A stretch of DNA of 64,000 nt from Candidatus Accumulibacter conexus (GTDB taxonomy: Bacteria; Pseudomonadota; Gammaproteobacteria; Burkholderiales; Rhodocyclaceae): contig JAGFNJ010000013.1 of the NCBI GenBank assembly GCA_017592775.1, positions 1 through 64,000 of the forward strand, in the 5' to 3' direction. The notes beneath the pieces were generated by a model that ran no database searches, was not told the DNA's origin, and saw nothing but the letters and a program-made list of their open reading frames with translations. The position numbers were made by a program, and so were the translations under genes. This document shows positions 38,231 to 52,761 of this stretch, one piece after another. Positions within the stretch are counted from its first letter, which is position 1. Every line of letters begins with the position of its first letter.

Positions 38231-39361
38231 ATGAGAGCAGGGGCAGCCGAGCTGCTGCCGTGGCTGCGCCTGACCCTGACCCCCGGAATTGGCGGCGAGA
38301 CGCAGCGCAAGCTGCTGCGCGCCTTCGGCCCGCCGGACGCGATCTTCAATGCTGGCCGGCCGGCATTGGTGGCGGTGGTCGGCAATCGCGCCGCCAGCCT
38401 GCTTCTCGACCAAGACCACGCCGCAGTCCTCGAGCACGCCCTCGCCTGGGCGGCAGTGCCGGCGCAACACCTGGTCTCTCTGGCCGATCCCGAGTACCCG
38501 CAGTCCCTCCTGCAGACTCCGGATCCACCAACCCTGCTCTATGTTCTCGGCCGCCTCGAACTCCTCAACTCGCCGGCGCTGGCAATCGTCGGTAGCCGCA
38601 ATCCGACGCCACAGGGGCTCGGCAACGCCGAGCGCTTCGCCGCGGCGCTGGCCGACGCCGGGCTGACCATCGCCAGCGGCCTCGCCCTCGGCATCGATGC
38701 CGGCGCCCACCGGGGCGCGCTGGCACGATCCGGCAGCACCGTGGCTTTCGTCGGTACCGGTATCGACCGCGTGTACCCGGCCAGCAACCGCGAACTGGCG
38801 CGGGAGATCAGCCGCGGCGGTGCGATCGTTTCCGAGTTCGCCCTCGGGACACCACCACTGGCAGCCAACTTCCCGCGCCGCAACCGGTTGATCGCCGGCT
38901 TCTCGCGCGGTACCCTGGTGATCGAGGCAACCGTAGACAGTGGTTCGCTGATCACCGCCCGCATCGCTTCCGAACAGGGACGGGAGGTATTCGCCATCCC
39001 GGGATCGATTCACTCGCCGCAGTCGCGCGGCTGCCACCGGTTGATCAAGGAGGGCGCGAAGCTCGTCGAGACCGTCGCCGACATCCTCGAAGAACTGCGC
39101 TGGAGCACAACGACCGGCGGACCCCCGACACCAACGGCGGTACCGGATGCGAGCCTCGATGCGGCGACCGATGCCGGGCGCCTCCTGCAGTCCTTCGGTT
39201 TCGATCCGTTCAGCCTCGACGAAGTCGTCACGCGCCTGGGCCTCACCGCCGACCGTGCCGCAGTGCTCCTGCTCGAACTCGAACTGCAGGGCAATATCGC
39301 CAGCATGCCGGGCGGTCGTTACCAGCGGCTGCCGACGCCATCGACGAACGGCAGCCCGTAG
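38231..39361 (+). CDS. dprA: DNA processing protein DprA (Smf)
   Basis: This protein loads RecA on incoming single-stranded DNA during natural transformation. In 376 residues it shows an N-terminal SAM-like helical part, a Rossmann-fold core (LAIVGSRNPTPQGLGNAERFA; TIASGLALGIDAGAHRGAL; STVAFVGTGIDRVYPASN; NFPRRNRLIAGFSRG; VFAIPGSIHSPQSRGCHRLI) and a C-terminal winged-helix (DEVVTRLGLTADRAAVLLLELELQG). It suggests some capacity for DNA uptake. The usual smg gene behind dprA is not seen; 259 bases of non-coding sequence follow. Confidence 0.95.
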   Translation: MRAGAAELLPWLRLTLTPGIGGETQRKLLRAFGPPDAIFNAGRPALVAVVGNRAASLLLDQDHAAVLEHALAWAAVPAQHLVSLADPEYPQSLLQTPDPPTLLYVLGRLELLNSPALAIVGSRNPTPQGLGNAERFAAALADAGLTIASGLALGIDAGAHRGALARSGSTVAFVGTGIDRVYPASNRELAREISRGGAIVSEFALGTPPLAANFPRRNRLIAGFSRGTLVIEATVDSGSLITARIASEQGREVFAIPGSIHSPQSRGCHRLIKEGAKLVETVADILEELRWSTTTGGPPTPTAVPDASLDAATDAGRLLQSFGFDPFSLDEVVTRLGLTADRAAVLLLELELQGNIASMPGGRYQRLPTPSTNGSP

Positions 39362-39620
39362 AACCGCAGCGCAGGCTGCTGCCGCAGCATTGCGGTTGCC
39401 GGCGACAGAGTCCCCTCGGGGGTAGCCCGGGGGCTGTGGGCCCGCCGCATCGACGCTGCTGGCAGGCTCCCTGGCCGTCACGGCGCCGGCCGCCGCTGGC
39501 CGCGGCCGCGGGGTTGCTTGCCAAGCCCGGCGAACTCCTCTTATCATCGTCCGCAAGCGCTCTGCTGCGGAGCACCCCGCGACCCCACCCTCGCCCCCCT
39601 GTGCGGCTGACAAAGACCCC

Positions 39621-42215
39621 ATGAGCAAGAAACTGATCATTACCGAGAAACCGTCCGTCGCCGCCGACCTCGCACGCGCGCTGGGTGGTTTCGTTCGCCA
39701 TGAGGACTACTTCGAGAGCGAGGATTATGTTCTCTCTTCGGCCATAGGCCACCTGCTTGAGCTGGCCTGCCCCGCTGAGTACGAGGTCAAGCGTGGCAAG
39801 TGGTCCTTCGCTCACCTGCCGGTGATACCCCCTCATTTCGCGCTGCAGCCGATCGCCAAGACCGAGGCCCGCCTCAAGCTGCTGCTTCGCCTCATCAAGC
39901 GCAAGGACGTGCTCAGTCTGGTAAACGCCTGCGACGCCGGTCGTGAAGGCGAGTTGATCTTCAACTACATCAGCCGGCATGCTGGCGCCGGCAAGCCCGT
40001 CGAACGGCTGTGGCTGCAGTCGATGACGCCGCAGGCCATCCGGGATGGCTTCACCCGGCTGCGCAGCGGCAGTGAGATGCATGGCCTCGCGCAGGCCGCG
40101 GTCTGTCGTTCCGAGTCCGACTGGCTGGTGGGGATCAATGGCACCCGGGCGATGACGGCATTCAACTCAAAGAGTGGCGGCTTCCACCTGACCACCGTCG
40201 GTCGCGTGCAGACGCCCACGCTGGCGCTGATCGTCGACCGTGAAGACCGCATCCGCAAGTTCAAGCCGCGCTCCTACTGGGAGTTGGAGGGTCTCTTCGC
40301 CTGCGCCGCCGGACACTACCGGGGCAAGTGGTTCGACGAGAAGTTTCAGGGCAAGGATGACGATGAACACGCCCGTGCCGACCGCCTCTGGGACGAGGAA
40401 CGGGCAGCCGCGCTACAACAGCAGTGCCTTGGCAAGCCGGGTACGGTCAGCGAGGAATCGAAGGCATCGAGCCAGCTCTCACCCCTGCTCTATGACCTCA
40501 CCAGTCTGCAACGCGAGGCCAACAGCCGCTTCGGCTTCTCCGCCAAGGCAACCCTCGGGTTGGCGCAGGCCCTGTACGAGAAACACAAGGTGCTCACCTA
40601 TCCGCGTACCGACTCGCGCGCCTTGCCCGAGGACTACCGGCCGACGGTGGCGAGCACACTGGCGATGCTCGCCGGCGAGGCGGGCGTCAAGACGCTCGAA
40701 GAAGGCCTGCTCGCACGCTATGCGCCCTTTGCGCAGATGATCCTCGAGCGTCACTGGGTGCAGCCCAACAAGCGTATTTTCAATGACGCCAAGGTCTCCG
40801 ACCACTTCGCGATCATTCCGACGCTGCAGGCGCCGAAGCACCTTTCCGAGCCTGAGTCCAAACTCTACGACATGGTCGTCAAGAGGTTCCTCGCCGTCTT
40901 CCATCCCGCCGCCGAATACCTGATCACGACCCGCATCACCCGCGTCACCGGTGAACCCTTCAAGACCGAAGGCCGCGTGCTCGTCAATGCGGGCTGGCAG
41001 GCCGTCTATGGCCGCGAGGCGCAGGAAGGTGAAGAAGGCAACCTCGTCGCTGTCGCTGCCGGAGAAAGGGTGCACACCGAGGATGTGCTGATCGCCGCGC
41101 AGCAGACCAGACCACCGGCGCGCTACTCCGAGGCGACCCTACTGACCGCCATGGAGGGTGCGGGCAAGGCCATGGATGACGAGGAATTGCGCGCTGCCAT
41201 GGCCGGCCGCGGGCTCGGCACTCCGGCGACCCGCGCCCAGATCATCGAGAACCTGCTGGCCGAGCAGTATCTTCTGCGTGAGGGTCGCGAATTGCTCCCC
41301 ACGGCCAAGGCCTTTTCGCTGATGACCCTGCTCAACGGGCTGGGCATCCCGGAACTCACCGCACCGGAACTGACCGGTGACTGGGAGTGGAAGCTGGCAC
41401 GAATGGAGCGTGGCGAGATGTCGCGCGACGACTTCATGAGGGAAATCGCCGACATGACCCGGCGCATCGTCGATCGCGCGCGCAGTTACGACAGTGACAG
41501 CATCCCCGGTGACTTCGGCGAACTGGCGACTCCCTGCCCCAAGTGCGGCAAGGTCATCAAGGAAACCTACAAGAAGTTCCAGTGCCAGGGTTGTGATTTT
41601 TCGCTCTGGAAGATCGTCGCCGGGCGGCAATTCGAAGCGCGCGAGATCGAGGAGTTGCTTGGGCAACGCCGGATCGGCCCGTTGACCGGCTTTCGCAACA
41701 AGCTCGGGCGCCCGTTCAGCGCCATCATCCAGCTCAACGAGGACAATGCCCCGGTCTTCGATTTCGGCCAGGGTAGCGCCAGCGACGACGGTAGCGCCGA
41801 AGAGCCAGACTTCTCGGAGAGCGAAGCGCTCGGTAGCTGCCCGAAGTGTGGCGCGCGCGTCTTTCGCCACGGCATGGCATACGTCTGCGAAAGGTCCGTC
41901 ACCGACGGCCGAACCTGCGACTTCCGCTCCGGTACCGTCATCCTGCAGCAGCCGATCGAGCCGGAGCAGATGCGCCGGCTCCTCGCCGACGGCCGCAGCG
42001 AACTGCTGCGTGGATTTGTCTCGGCCCGCACCCGCCGCAAGTTCTCCGCCTACCTGGTCCGTGCCGCCGACGGAAAGATCGGTTTCGAGTTCGAGAAGCG
42101 CGAACCGAAGCCGACGGCCACCAAGGCACGCGCCGCTGCGGCGAAGCCTGCCGCTGCGGCAAACGTCGTCGCGCCTGCGGCGCCGTCGGCACGGCGGCGC
42201 AAGGCAGCCGGCTGA
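39621..42215 (+). CDS. topB: DNA topoisomerase III
   Basis: This type IA topoisomerase decatenates DNA and resolves replication intermediates. In 864 residues it shows the TOPRIM start KLIITEKPSVAADLARALGG, CDAGREGELIF near 105, and LTYPRTDSRALPEDY near 330, whose tyrosine is the nucleophile. The C-terminus carries Cys pairs CPKCGK...CQGC (near 640) and CPKCGARV...C (near 740), then a long Ala/Lys-rich tail (KPTATKARAAAAKPAAAA). The GREGELIF and DYFESEDYVLSSAIGH segments favour TopB over TopA. It lies alone between dprA and oxyR. Confidence 0.93.
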   Translation: MSKKLIITEKPSVAADLARALGGFVRHEDYFESEDYVLSSAIGHLLELACPAEYEVKRGKWSFAHLPVIPPHFALQPIAKTEARLKLLLRLIKRKDVLSLVNACDAGREGELIFNYISRHAGAGKPVERLWLQSMTPQAIRDGFTRLRSGSEMHGLAQAAVCRSESDWLVGINGTRAMTAFNSKSGGFHLTTVGRVQTPTLALIVDREDRIRKFKPRSYWELEGLFACAAGHYRGKWFDEKFQGKDDDEHARADRLWDEERAAALQQQCLGKPGTVSEESKASSQLSPLLYDLTSLQREANSRFGFSAKATLGLAQALYEKHKVLTYPRTDSRALPEDYRPTVASTLAMLAGEAGVKTLEEGLLARYAPFAQMILERHWVQPNKRIFNDAKVSDHFAIIPTLQAPKHLSEPESKLYDMVVKRFLAVFHPAAEYLITTRITRVTGEPFKTEGRVLVNAGWQAVYGREAQEGEEGNLVAVAAGERVHTEDVLIAAQQTRPPARYSEATLLTAMEGAGKAMDDEELRAAMAGRGLGTPATRAQIIENLLAEQYLLREGRELLPTAKAFSLMTLLNGLGIPELTAPELTGDWEWKLARMERGEMSRDDFMREIADMTRRIVDRARSYDSDSIPGDFGELATPCPKCGKVIKETYKKFQCQGCDFSLWKIVAGRQFEAREIEELLGQRRIGPLTGFRNKLGRPFSAIIQLNEDNAPVFDFGQGSASDDGSAEEPDFSESEALGSCPKCGARVFRHGMAYVCERSVTDGRTCDFRSGTVILQQPIEPEQMRRLLADGRSELLRGFVSARTRRKFSAYLVRAADGKIGFEFEKREPKPTATKARAAAAKPAAAANVVAPAAPSARRRKAAG

Positions 42216-42229
42216 ACGACCAGCCGGCT
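42206..42229 (+). terminator. Stem-loop over the topB stop codon
   Basis: AGCCGGCTG and CAGCCGGCT form a perfect 9-bp stem with a six-base loop. The topB stop lies at its base. There is no T-run. It lies in the 127-base gap between convergent topB and oxyR, 16 bases before a parS site. Confidence 0.4.
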
Positions 42230-42245
42230 ACGCCGGCCAGCGGCC

Positions 42246-42261
42246 TGTTCCACGTGAAACA
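42246..42261. promoter_or_regulatory. parS: parS site (ParB centromere)
   Basis: TGTTCCACGTGAAACA matches the classic Bacillus-type parS consensus without mismatch. It lies between the ends of convergent topB and oxyR, 6.7 kb from the other parS of this window. Confidence 0.95.
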
Positions 42262-42342
42262 GGGACACCCAGAGACTCGTCGCCGACGCAGCGCCTGACA
42301 CAGACCAAGCGCGTCGCCGGGTGACGGCTGGCGCGGCAACGA

Positions 42343-43254
42343 TCAGGCGATGAGCACCCCGGGCGGTGGGGAATCGACGATCGCCGCGCGCAGGACATCG
42401 ATCGCCTGCGGCCTGGGAAAAGTCGCCCGCCACGCGATCACCACCTTTCGCACCGGCGCCGGATCGCTGAACTGGCGCACGCTCAGCAGCGAATCCTCGC
42501 GCGGCCACGAAGCCGCTGCCGAAGCAGGAACGACCGAAATCCCGGCGCCGCTGGCAATCATGTAGCGTACCGTCTCCAGCGAGCTGCCTTCGAGCGATCC
42601 CTCTGTCCCACCCGGCGCCGACAGTTGCGGGCAGGCCTGCACCACCTGGTCGCGAAAGCAGTTGCCATTGCCCAGCAGCAACAGGTTCTCGGCCGCCACC
42701 TGCCGGGGGTCGATCCGTTTCTGCTGCGCCAGAGGATGCTGGCGTGGCATCACGACACAGAAAGGCTCCTCGTAAACCACTCGTGATACGACTCCCGGCT
42801 CAGCGAACGGCAGGGCAACGACGATCACATCGAGATCACCCCGCCGCAACTGACCCGCCAGATTGACGGTGAAGTTCTCCTGCAGGTAAAGCGGCATCCG
42901 CGGCGCCCGCGCGTGCAGGGCAGGAATCAGCCGTGGCAGCAGATAAGGTGCGATCGTATAGATCGCGCCCAGCCGCAAGGGCCCGAGCAATGGATCCTTT
43001 CCCTGCGCCACGATCTCCTTCAGTCTCGCCGCCTCTTCGAGCACCCGCTCCGCCTGCTGTGCGATCTGCTCGCCCATCATCGTCAGGCGCACATCGGCCG
43101 AGGAACGTTCGAAAAGCACGACGCCGTAGCGCTGCTCGACCTTCTTCACGGCCACCGACAACGTCGGCTGACTGACATGGCATTTTTCGGCCGCATGCCC
43201 GAAGTGCCGCTCGCGCGCCAGCGCCACGATGTAGCGCAGTTCGGTCAGGGTCAT
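42343..43254 (-). CDS. oxyR: Hydrogen peroxide-responsive LysR-type regulator OxyR
   Basis: This 303-residue LysR regulator has a winged helix (MTLTELRYIVALARERHFGHAAEKC...VSQPTLSVAVKKVE, residues 1-40) and an inducer-type C-terminal domain. The redox pair is present at the same numbering as in E. coli: Cys199 and Cys208 within CFRDQVVQAC. Peroxide would form the disulfide and activate antioxidant genes. GGAG lies six bases before the chosen ATG; the frame stays open upstream without homology. No catalase or peroxiredoxin gene is adjacent. Confidence 0.93.
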   Translation of the reverse strand: MTLTELRYIVALARERHFGHAAEKCHVSQPTLSVAVKKVEQRYGVVLFERSSADVRLTMMGEQIAQQAERVLEEAARLKEIVAQGKDPLLGPLRLGAIYTIAPYLLPRLIPALHARAPRMPLYLQENFTVNLAGQLRRGDLDVIVVALPFAEPGVVSRVVYEEPFCVVMPRQHPLAQQKRIDPRQVAAENLLLLGNGNCFRDQVVQACPQLSAPGGTEGSLEGSSLETVRYMIASGAGISVVPASAAASWPREDSLLSVRQFSDPAPVRKVVIAWRATFPRPQAIDVLRAAIVDSPPPGVLIA

Positions 43255-43378
43255 CGCCAGCTCCGCTCGCAAGACGACGGTCCGGCGACCCCTTCCTCGA
43301 ACCACCGTCGGCTGCAGCGAGCATTCCTGACGGCACCGGCGTCCCGGCCAGTCGCCGCGGCGACCAACAACAGCGTTC

Positions 43379-44158
43379 TCATGACGATCCTGGCGCTCCT
43401 TCCATCGCAGCGTGACCACCGTGCCGCAACCCGCCGGCCGTTGCCGCCGAGGAGCCGCCAGCCGCCAATCGCTCGAGGTCAACCGCCTCGAGCCACATCC
43501 ACTCTCCGACGCGCAGCTCTGGCGGCAGCACCAGACCGCCAATCGCCACGCGATGCAGACTCTCCACCCGGTTGCCCACCGCCGCCAGCATGCGCTTGAC
43601 CAGGTGGTAGCGGCCGAGCGTCACGCTCAGGCGAAGGTGTCTGTCGTCCAACCGCTGGCAGCTCACCGCAGCCACCGGCAGCGCCTCATCGCGCAGCGTC
43701 ACACCAGCGAGCAGGGCCTCAACCTGCCCGTCATCGACCGCATGCCGGGTCCTGAGCTCATACACCTTCTCGACCAGCTTGCGGGGTGAAGTGTACCGGT
43801 GCACGAAGCCGCCGTCGTCGCTCAGCAGCAATAGACCCGTGGTGTCCGCATCCAGGCGCCCAACGGCCTCAACCCCACGCCGGATCAGCGGCAACGGCAG
43901 CAACGAGTACACGCTCGGATGGTGCTGCGGCCGATGCGAGCACTCGTAGCCGCCGGGCTTGTGCAGCGCCAGATAGGCTGCCTCGCGATGGTGCCAGAAG
44001 ACGCCATCAACGGAAAAAACCAGCCCCGCAGCTTCGAACTGCTCGGCCCAGTCCACGCACCGACGACCATCGACACGCACCCGGCCACTGGCGACCAGCG
44101 CCCGGCATTCAGCGCGACTGCCAAAACCCTGCGAATGCAAGATGCGCGCCAGATCCAT
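43379..44158 (-). CDS. rsuA: 16S rRNA pseudouridine-516 synthase (RsuA family)
   Basis: This 259-residue enzyme of the RsuA/RluB/E/F family has an N-terminal S4 RNA-binding domain (MDLARILHSQGFGSRAECRALVASGRVRV) and the catalytic motif GRLDADTTGLLLLSDDG near residue 98, whose first aspartate attacks uridine. FVHRYTSPRKLVEKVYEL is typical of RsuA. The ATG before DLARILH was chosen because the S4 domain begins there. Which uridine is modified cannot be proven from sequence. It is divergent from the DUF1840 gene. Confidence 0.9.
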   Translation of the reverse strand: MDLARILHSQGFGSRAECRALVASGRVRVDGRRCVDWAEQFEAAGLVFSVDGVFWHHREAAYLALHKPGGYECSHRPQHHPSVYSLLPLPLIRRGVEAVGRLDADTTGLLLLSDDGGFVHRYTSPRKLVEKVYELRTRHAVDDGQVEALLAGVTLRDEALPVAAVSCQRLDDRHLRLSVTLGRYHLVKRMLAAVGNRVESLHRVAIGGLVLPPELRVGEWMWLEAVDLERLAAGGSSAATAGGLRHGGHAAMEGAPGSS

Positions 44159-44229
44159 TGCGCTATTGTTCTCCAATTGCGCATCTGCAACAATGGCGAC
44201 ACGGTTCAGGACCAATGGAGAAGCAAGCA

Positions 44230-44571
44230 ATGCTCGTCAAATTCACCTCAAGCACCTCCGGCCAGATCATGATGTTTGCCAGCGTTGCCCGACAGCTGCT
44301 GGAGTCCATCGGCAAGGACTGCAGCGCGCGTGGTGTCATCACCACCGAGCAACTGCCGGAAGCGATCGCCCGCTTGCGGCGGGCGGCCGCTGACCAGAAA
44401 GCCTCGCCCGCTGCCACGGGCGGCGATGCCGGAGCTGCCGGCACCACGGATGTTGACGACGAATCACCGACCGTTGGCCTCGGGCAGCGAGCCTTTCCGT
44501 TGATCGAGCTGCTGCAGTGGACGCAGCAGGAGGAGGGCTTTGTCCTCTGGGAAGCCGACAGGGATTTCTAG
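44230..44571 (+). CDS. DUF1840 domain protein
   Basis: This 113-residue protein belongs to the DUF1840 family, of unknown function, found mainly in betaproteobacteria. Typical features are the start MLVKFTSSTSGQIMMFASVARQLLESIGK, the central EQLPEAIARLRRA and the end LGQRAFPLIELLQWTQQEEGFVLWEAD. An Ala/Gly-rich linker lies between the two halves. GGAG lies nine bases before the ATG; five codons upstream is another in-frame ATG. Confidence 0.88.
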   Translation: MLVKFTSSTSGQIMMFASVARQLLESIGKDCSARGVITTEQLPEAIARLRRAAADQKASPAATGGDAGAAGTTDVDDESPTVGLGQRAFPLIELLQWTQQEEGFVLWEADRDF

Positions 44572-44708
44572 CCTGCCGGGTGGCAAGTGGACGCCACTCC
44601 CTGCCGCCGTTTCGCACTGCGAGCCGCCTTGCGGCATCGACCCGTTCATCGCGATGACTGCCGACGTCGATCTGCTGACCCAAGCCCAGACGATACCTGG
44701 ACTGCCGC

Positions 44709-46964
<2,256 letters not shown>

Positions 46965-47040
46965 TGGCGTCCCCACGGGGATTCGAACCCCGGTACCTAC
47001 CGTGAAAGGGTAGTGTCCTGGGCCTCTAGACGATGGGGAC
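46965..47040 (-). tRNA. tRNA-Glu (anticodon UUC)
   Basis: Minus-strand sequence starts GTCCCCATCGTCTAGAGG and ends GGGGACGCCA. The anticodon stem CTACC/GGTAG encloses CTTTCAC, anticodon TTC. The T-arm GGTTCGAATCC is present and CCA is encoded. It is 76 bases long and follows tRNA-Ala by 25 bases. Confidence 0.97.
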
Positions 47041-47065
47041 CCGGATCAACGATCTTTCGCCGCGC

Positions 47066-47141
<76 letters not shown>

Positions 47142-47158
47142 GCCCGAAAGAAGGCGCG

Positions 47159-47187
47159 ATTATAGGGTTCCGGCAACCCGTTGTAAA
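47159..47187 (-). promoter_or_regulatory. Predicted promoter of the tRNA-Ala/tRNA-Glu unit
   Basis: TTTACA and TATAAT are separated by exactly 17 bases on the minus strand. A GC-rich discriminator (CGCGCC) follows, as in stable-RNA promoters under stringent control. The mature tRNA-Ala begins 17 bases after the -10. Confidence 0.85.
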
Positions 47188-47213
47188 GGCAACCTGCACC
47201 CCCGCGCCCCCGC

Positions 47214-47816
47214 TCAGGAGGGAACCCCGCCGCGGCCCGCGAGCACCGCCGCCGCATCGATCAGCTCGCCCTCGCCGGCAGCAGCGAGCAGCAACCTCAG
47301 ATTGCGTCGGCGAAGATGAATGCTCAGACGCCACGGCCGCAACCGGGCATCGGCGATGTCGATCAGGCCGAAATGACCATCGGGCAGGTGGAGGACGTTT
47401 CCCAGGTGCAGCGAACGGAAGTAGATCCCCTTTTCGTGCAGTTCGATCACGAAACGGGTGAAGGCGCTCCTGAGATTCTGCCGTTCGTCCGGCTCCATTC
47501 CTGCCCGCAGCAACTGGCGCAGGCTCTCACCCGGCAGCGGATGGTAGTGGACCGCGTCGCGGGCGATCGCCGGGATGCGCACGATGGCGATGATCTCGGG
47601 TACCGCGATGCCGCGGCGCCGCATCGCCACGGCGTTGTCGGCAAAGCGCTGGGCGTAGGGGTACCATGCCGCCGACGACAACAGCCGCTTGCGCCGAAAG
47701 AGCTTCAGGATCGTTCCGTCCGCCAGACGCAGCACCTTGTCGCCGAAGCTGTCGGCTTCCATCACCTCGGCGCCAGCGCGCAACCGCAGGTACTCCTCCG
47801 CCGTGAGTCTCTTCAT
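47214..47816 (-). CDS. Small kinase-like protein (LPS kinase / 'toluene tolerance' type)
   Basis: This 200-residue protein has an eroded protein-kinase fold. The lysine-bearing strand may be DKVLRLADGTILKLFRRK, and the catalytic loop resembles HEKGIYFRSLHLGNVLHLP, followed by FGLIDIADARL in place of the DFG aspartate segment. Similar short proteins are annotated as lipopolysaccharide kinase (WaaP/InaA-like) or toluene tolerance proteins. The catalytic loop lacks a clear HxD, so activity is uncertain. It lies upstream of the tRNA pair on the same strand and is divergent from pyrF. Confidence 0.7.
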   Translation of the reverse strand: MKRLTAEEYLRLRAGAEVMEADSFGDKVLRLADGTILKLFRRKRLLSSAAWYPYAQRFADNAVAMRRRGIAVPEIIAIVRIPAIARDAVHYHPLPGESLRQLLRAGMEPDERQNLRSAFTRFVIELHEKGIYFRSLHLGNVLHLPDGHFGLIDIADARLRPWRLSIHLRRRNLRLLLAAAGEGELIDAAAVLAGRGGVPS

Positions 47817-47967
47817 CTGCGCGCCACCTCCGGCGGCCAAAGAAGCCCGAGTTTACTTGTTTATCCGGATTCCGGCGCACGCTTTCCCCGCCGCGAAGGC
47901 GCCGGCACCCGCGTCAGGAAGTTGCGATTGACCGTAGAATGGCACTTTCACTGGTGGTGATTCGACG

Positions 47968-48807
47968 ATGAACTTCATGCACGCACTGACCTCGGCCTGG
48001 AACGACCGCAACAGCCTGCTCTGCGTCGGCCTCGATCCCGACCTTGCCCGCCTGCCAGCGCATCTCAAGGGGAGACCGGACGCGATCCTGCAGTTCTGCC
48101 GCGCGATCGTCGACGCGACAGCCGACCTGGTCTGTTGTTTCAAGCCGCAGATCGCCCATTTCTCGGCCTGCCGTGCGGAAGAGCAGTTGGAAGCGCTGAT
48201 CGCCCACATTCATGCGCGCCATCCCGGTGTACCCGTGATCCTCGATGCGAAGCGCGGCGACATCGGCAGCACTGCCGAGCAGTACGCCATCGAGGCCTTC
48301 GACCGCTATCAGGCCGACGCGGTCACGATCAACCCCTACCTCGGGCGCGACTCGGTGGCGCCCTACCTGGCGTATCGCGACAAGGGCGTCATCCTGCTCT
48401 GCCGCACCTCGAATCCGGGCGGCAGCGACCTGCAGTTTCTCGATGTCGGCGGCGAGAAACTCTACGAGCGGCTGGCCCGGCTGGTGAGTGAAGAGTGGAA
48501 CGAGAGTGGGCAGTGCGGCCTCGTCGTCGGTGCCACCTTCCCGCGCGAGATCGCCCGTGTCCGCGCGCTGACCGGTGACATGCCGCTGCTCGTTCCCGGC
48601 GTCGGTGCGCAGGGCGGCGACGTTGAGGCGACGGTCCGCGCCGGTTGCAGCGCCGACGGCAAGGGGCTGATGATCAATTCCTCGCGCGCCATCCTCTATG
48701 CCGGCAGCGGTGAGGACTGCGCCGAGGCCGCACGGATCGTTGCCCGGGAAACCCGGGATGCCATCAACCGCTACCGCCCTTCCCTGCCGGCAGCAGCGAT
48801 GCCATGA
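47968..48807 (+). CDS. pyrF: Orotidine 5'-phosphate decarboxylase (long, type 2)
   Basis: This enzyme makes UMP from OMP. The 279-residue form is the longer type. The catalytic motif [18 protein letters not shown] (near residue 92) holds the Asp-Lys-Asp triad. Also visible are [14 protein letters not shown] at the start and [14 protein letters not shown] and [13 protein letters not shown] towards the end, closing the phosphate site. It is a single gene facing gyrB, and a 15-bp stem-loop lies between the two ends. Confidence 0.96.
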   Translation: MNFMHALTSAWNDRNSLLCVGLDPDLARLPAHLKGRPDAILQFCRAIVDATADLVCCFKPQIAHFSACRAEEQLEALIAHIHARHPGVPVILDAKRGDIGSTAEQYAIEAFDRYQADAVTINPYLGRDSVAPYLAYRDKGVILLCRTSNPGGSDLQFLDVGGEKLYERLARLVSEEWNESGQCGLVVGATFPREIARVRALTGDMPLLVPGVGAQGGDVEATVRAGCSADGKGLMINSSRAILYAGSGEDCAEAARIVARETRDAINRYRPSLPAAAMP

Positions 48808-48827
48808 ACCAGCCAGGCGACCGACCG

Positions 48828-48869
48828 CGGCAGCTCGCGGCGCGCCGGCCGCCACGCCGCGAGCTGCCG
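48828..48869. terminator. Long perfect stem-loop between convergent pyrF and gyrB
   Basis: CGGCAGCTCGCGGCG and its complement CGCCGCGAGCTGCCG form a perfect 15-bp stem with a 12-base loop. It lies 20 bases after pyrF and ends 9 bases before the gyrB stop. No T-run follows on either side. It probably ends or protects both transcripts. Confidence 0.65.
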
Positions 48870-48878
48870 AGCTGCCGA

Positions 48879-52549
<3,671 letters not shown>

Positions 52550-52761
52550 ATATCTCAATCCTTTAAAGACTAAGGTTCGGACAAGTCTGTTGATAGTTTC
52601 AAAAAACTGATTTAATTCAACCTGTTGCAGTAATCATGAAGGGTTGTATGGAGACGGTATGGGGCTGTGGGCAAAAAGGGACAAGTTTTCTCCAACGCTG
52701 TTTGCCGGCTGTTGTCCACCATCAGCCAGCCACTTCCGCACCGACTTTTCCCCAGCCCTGC

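Noticed and set aside
52559-52761. dnaA-dnaN gap as origin
   Set aside because: It has an AT-rich patch and weak box-like words (TTGTCCACC), but with two or more mismatches each; less convincing than the other two regions.
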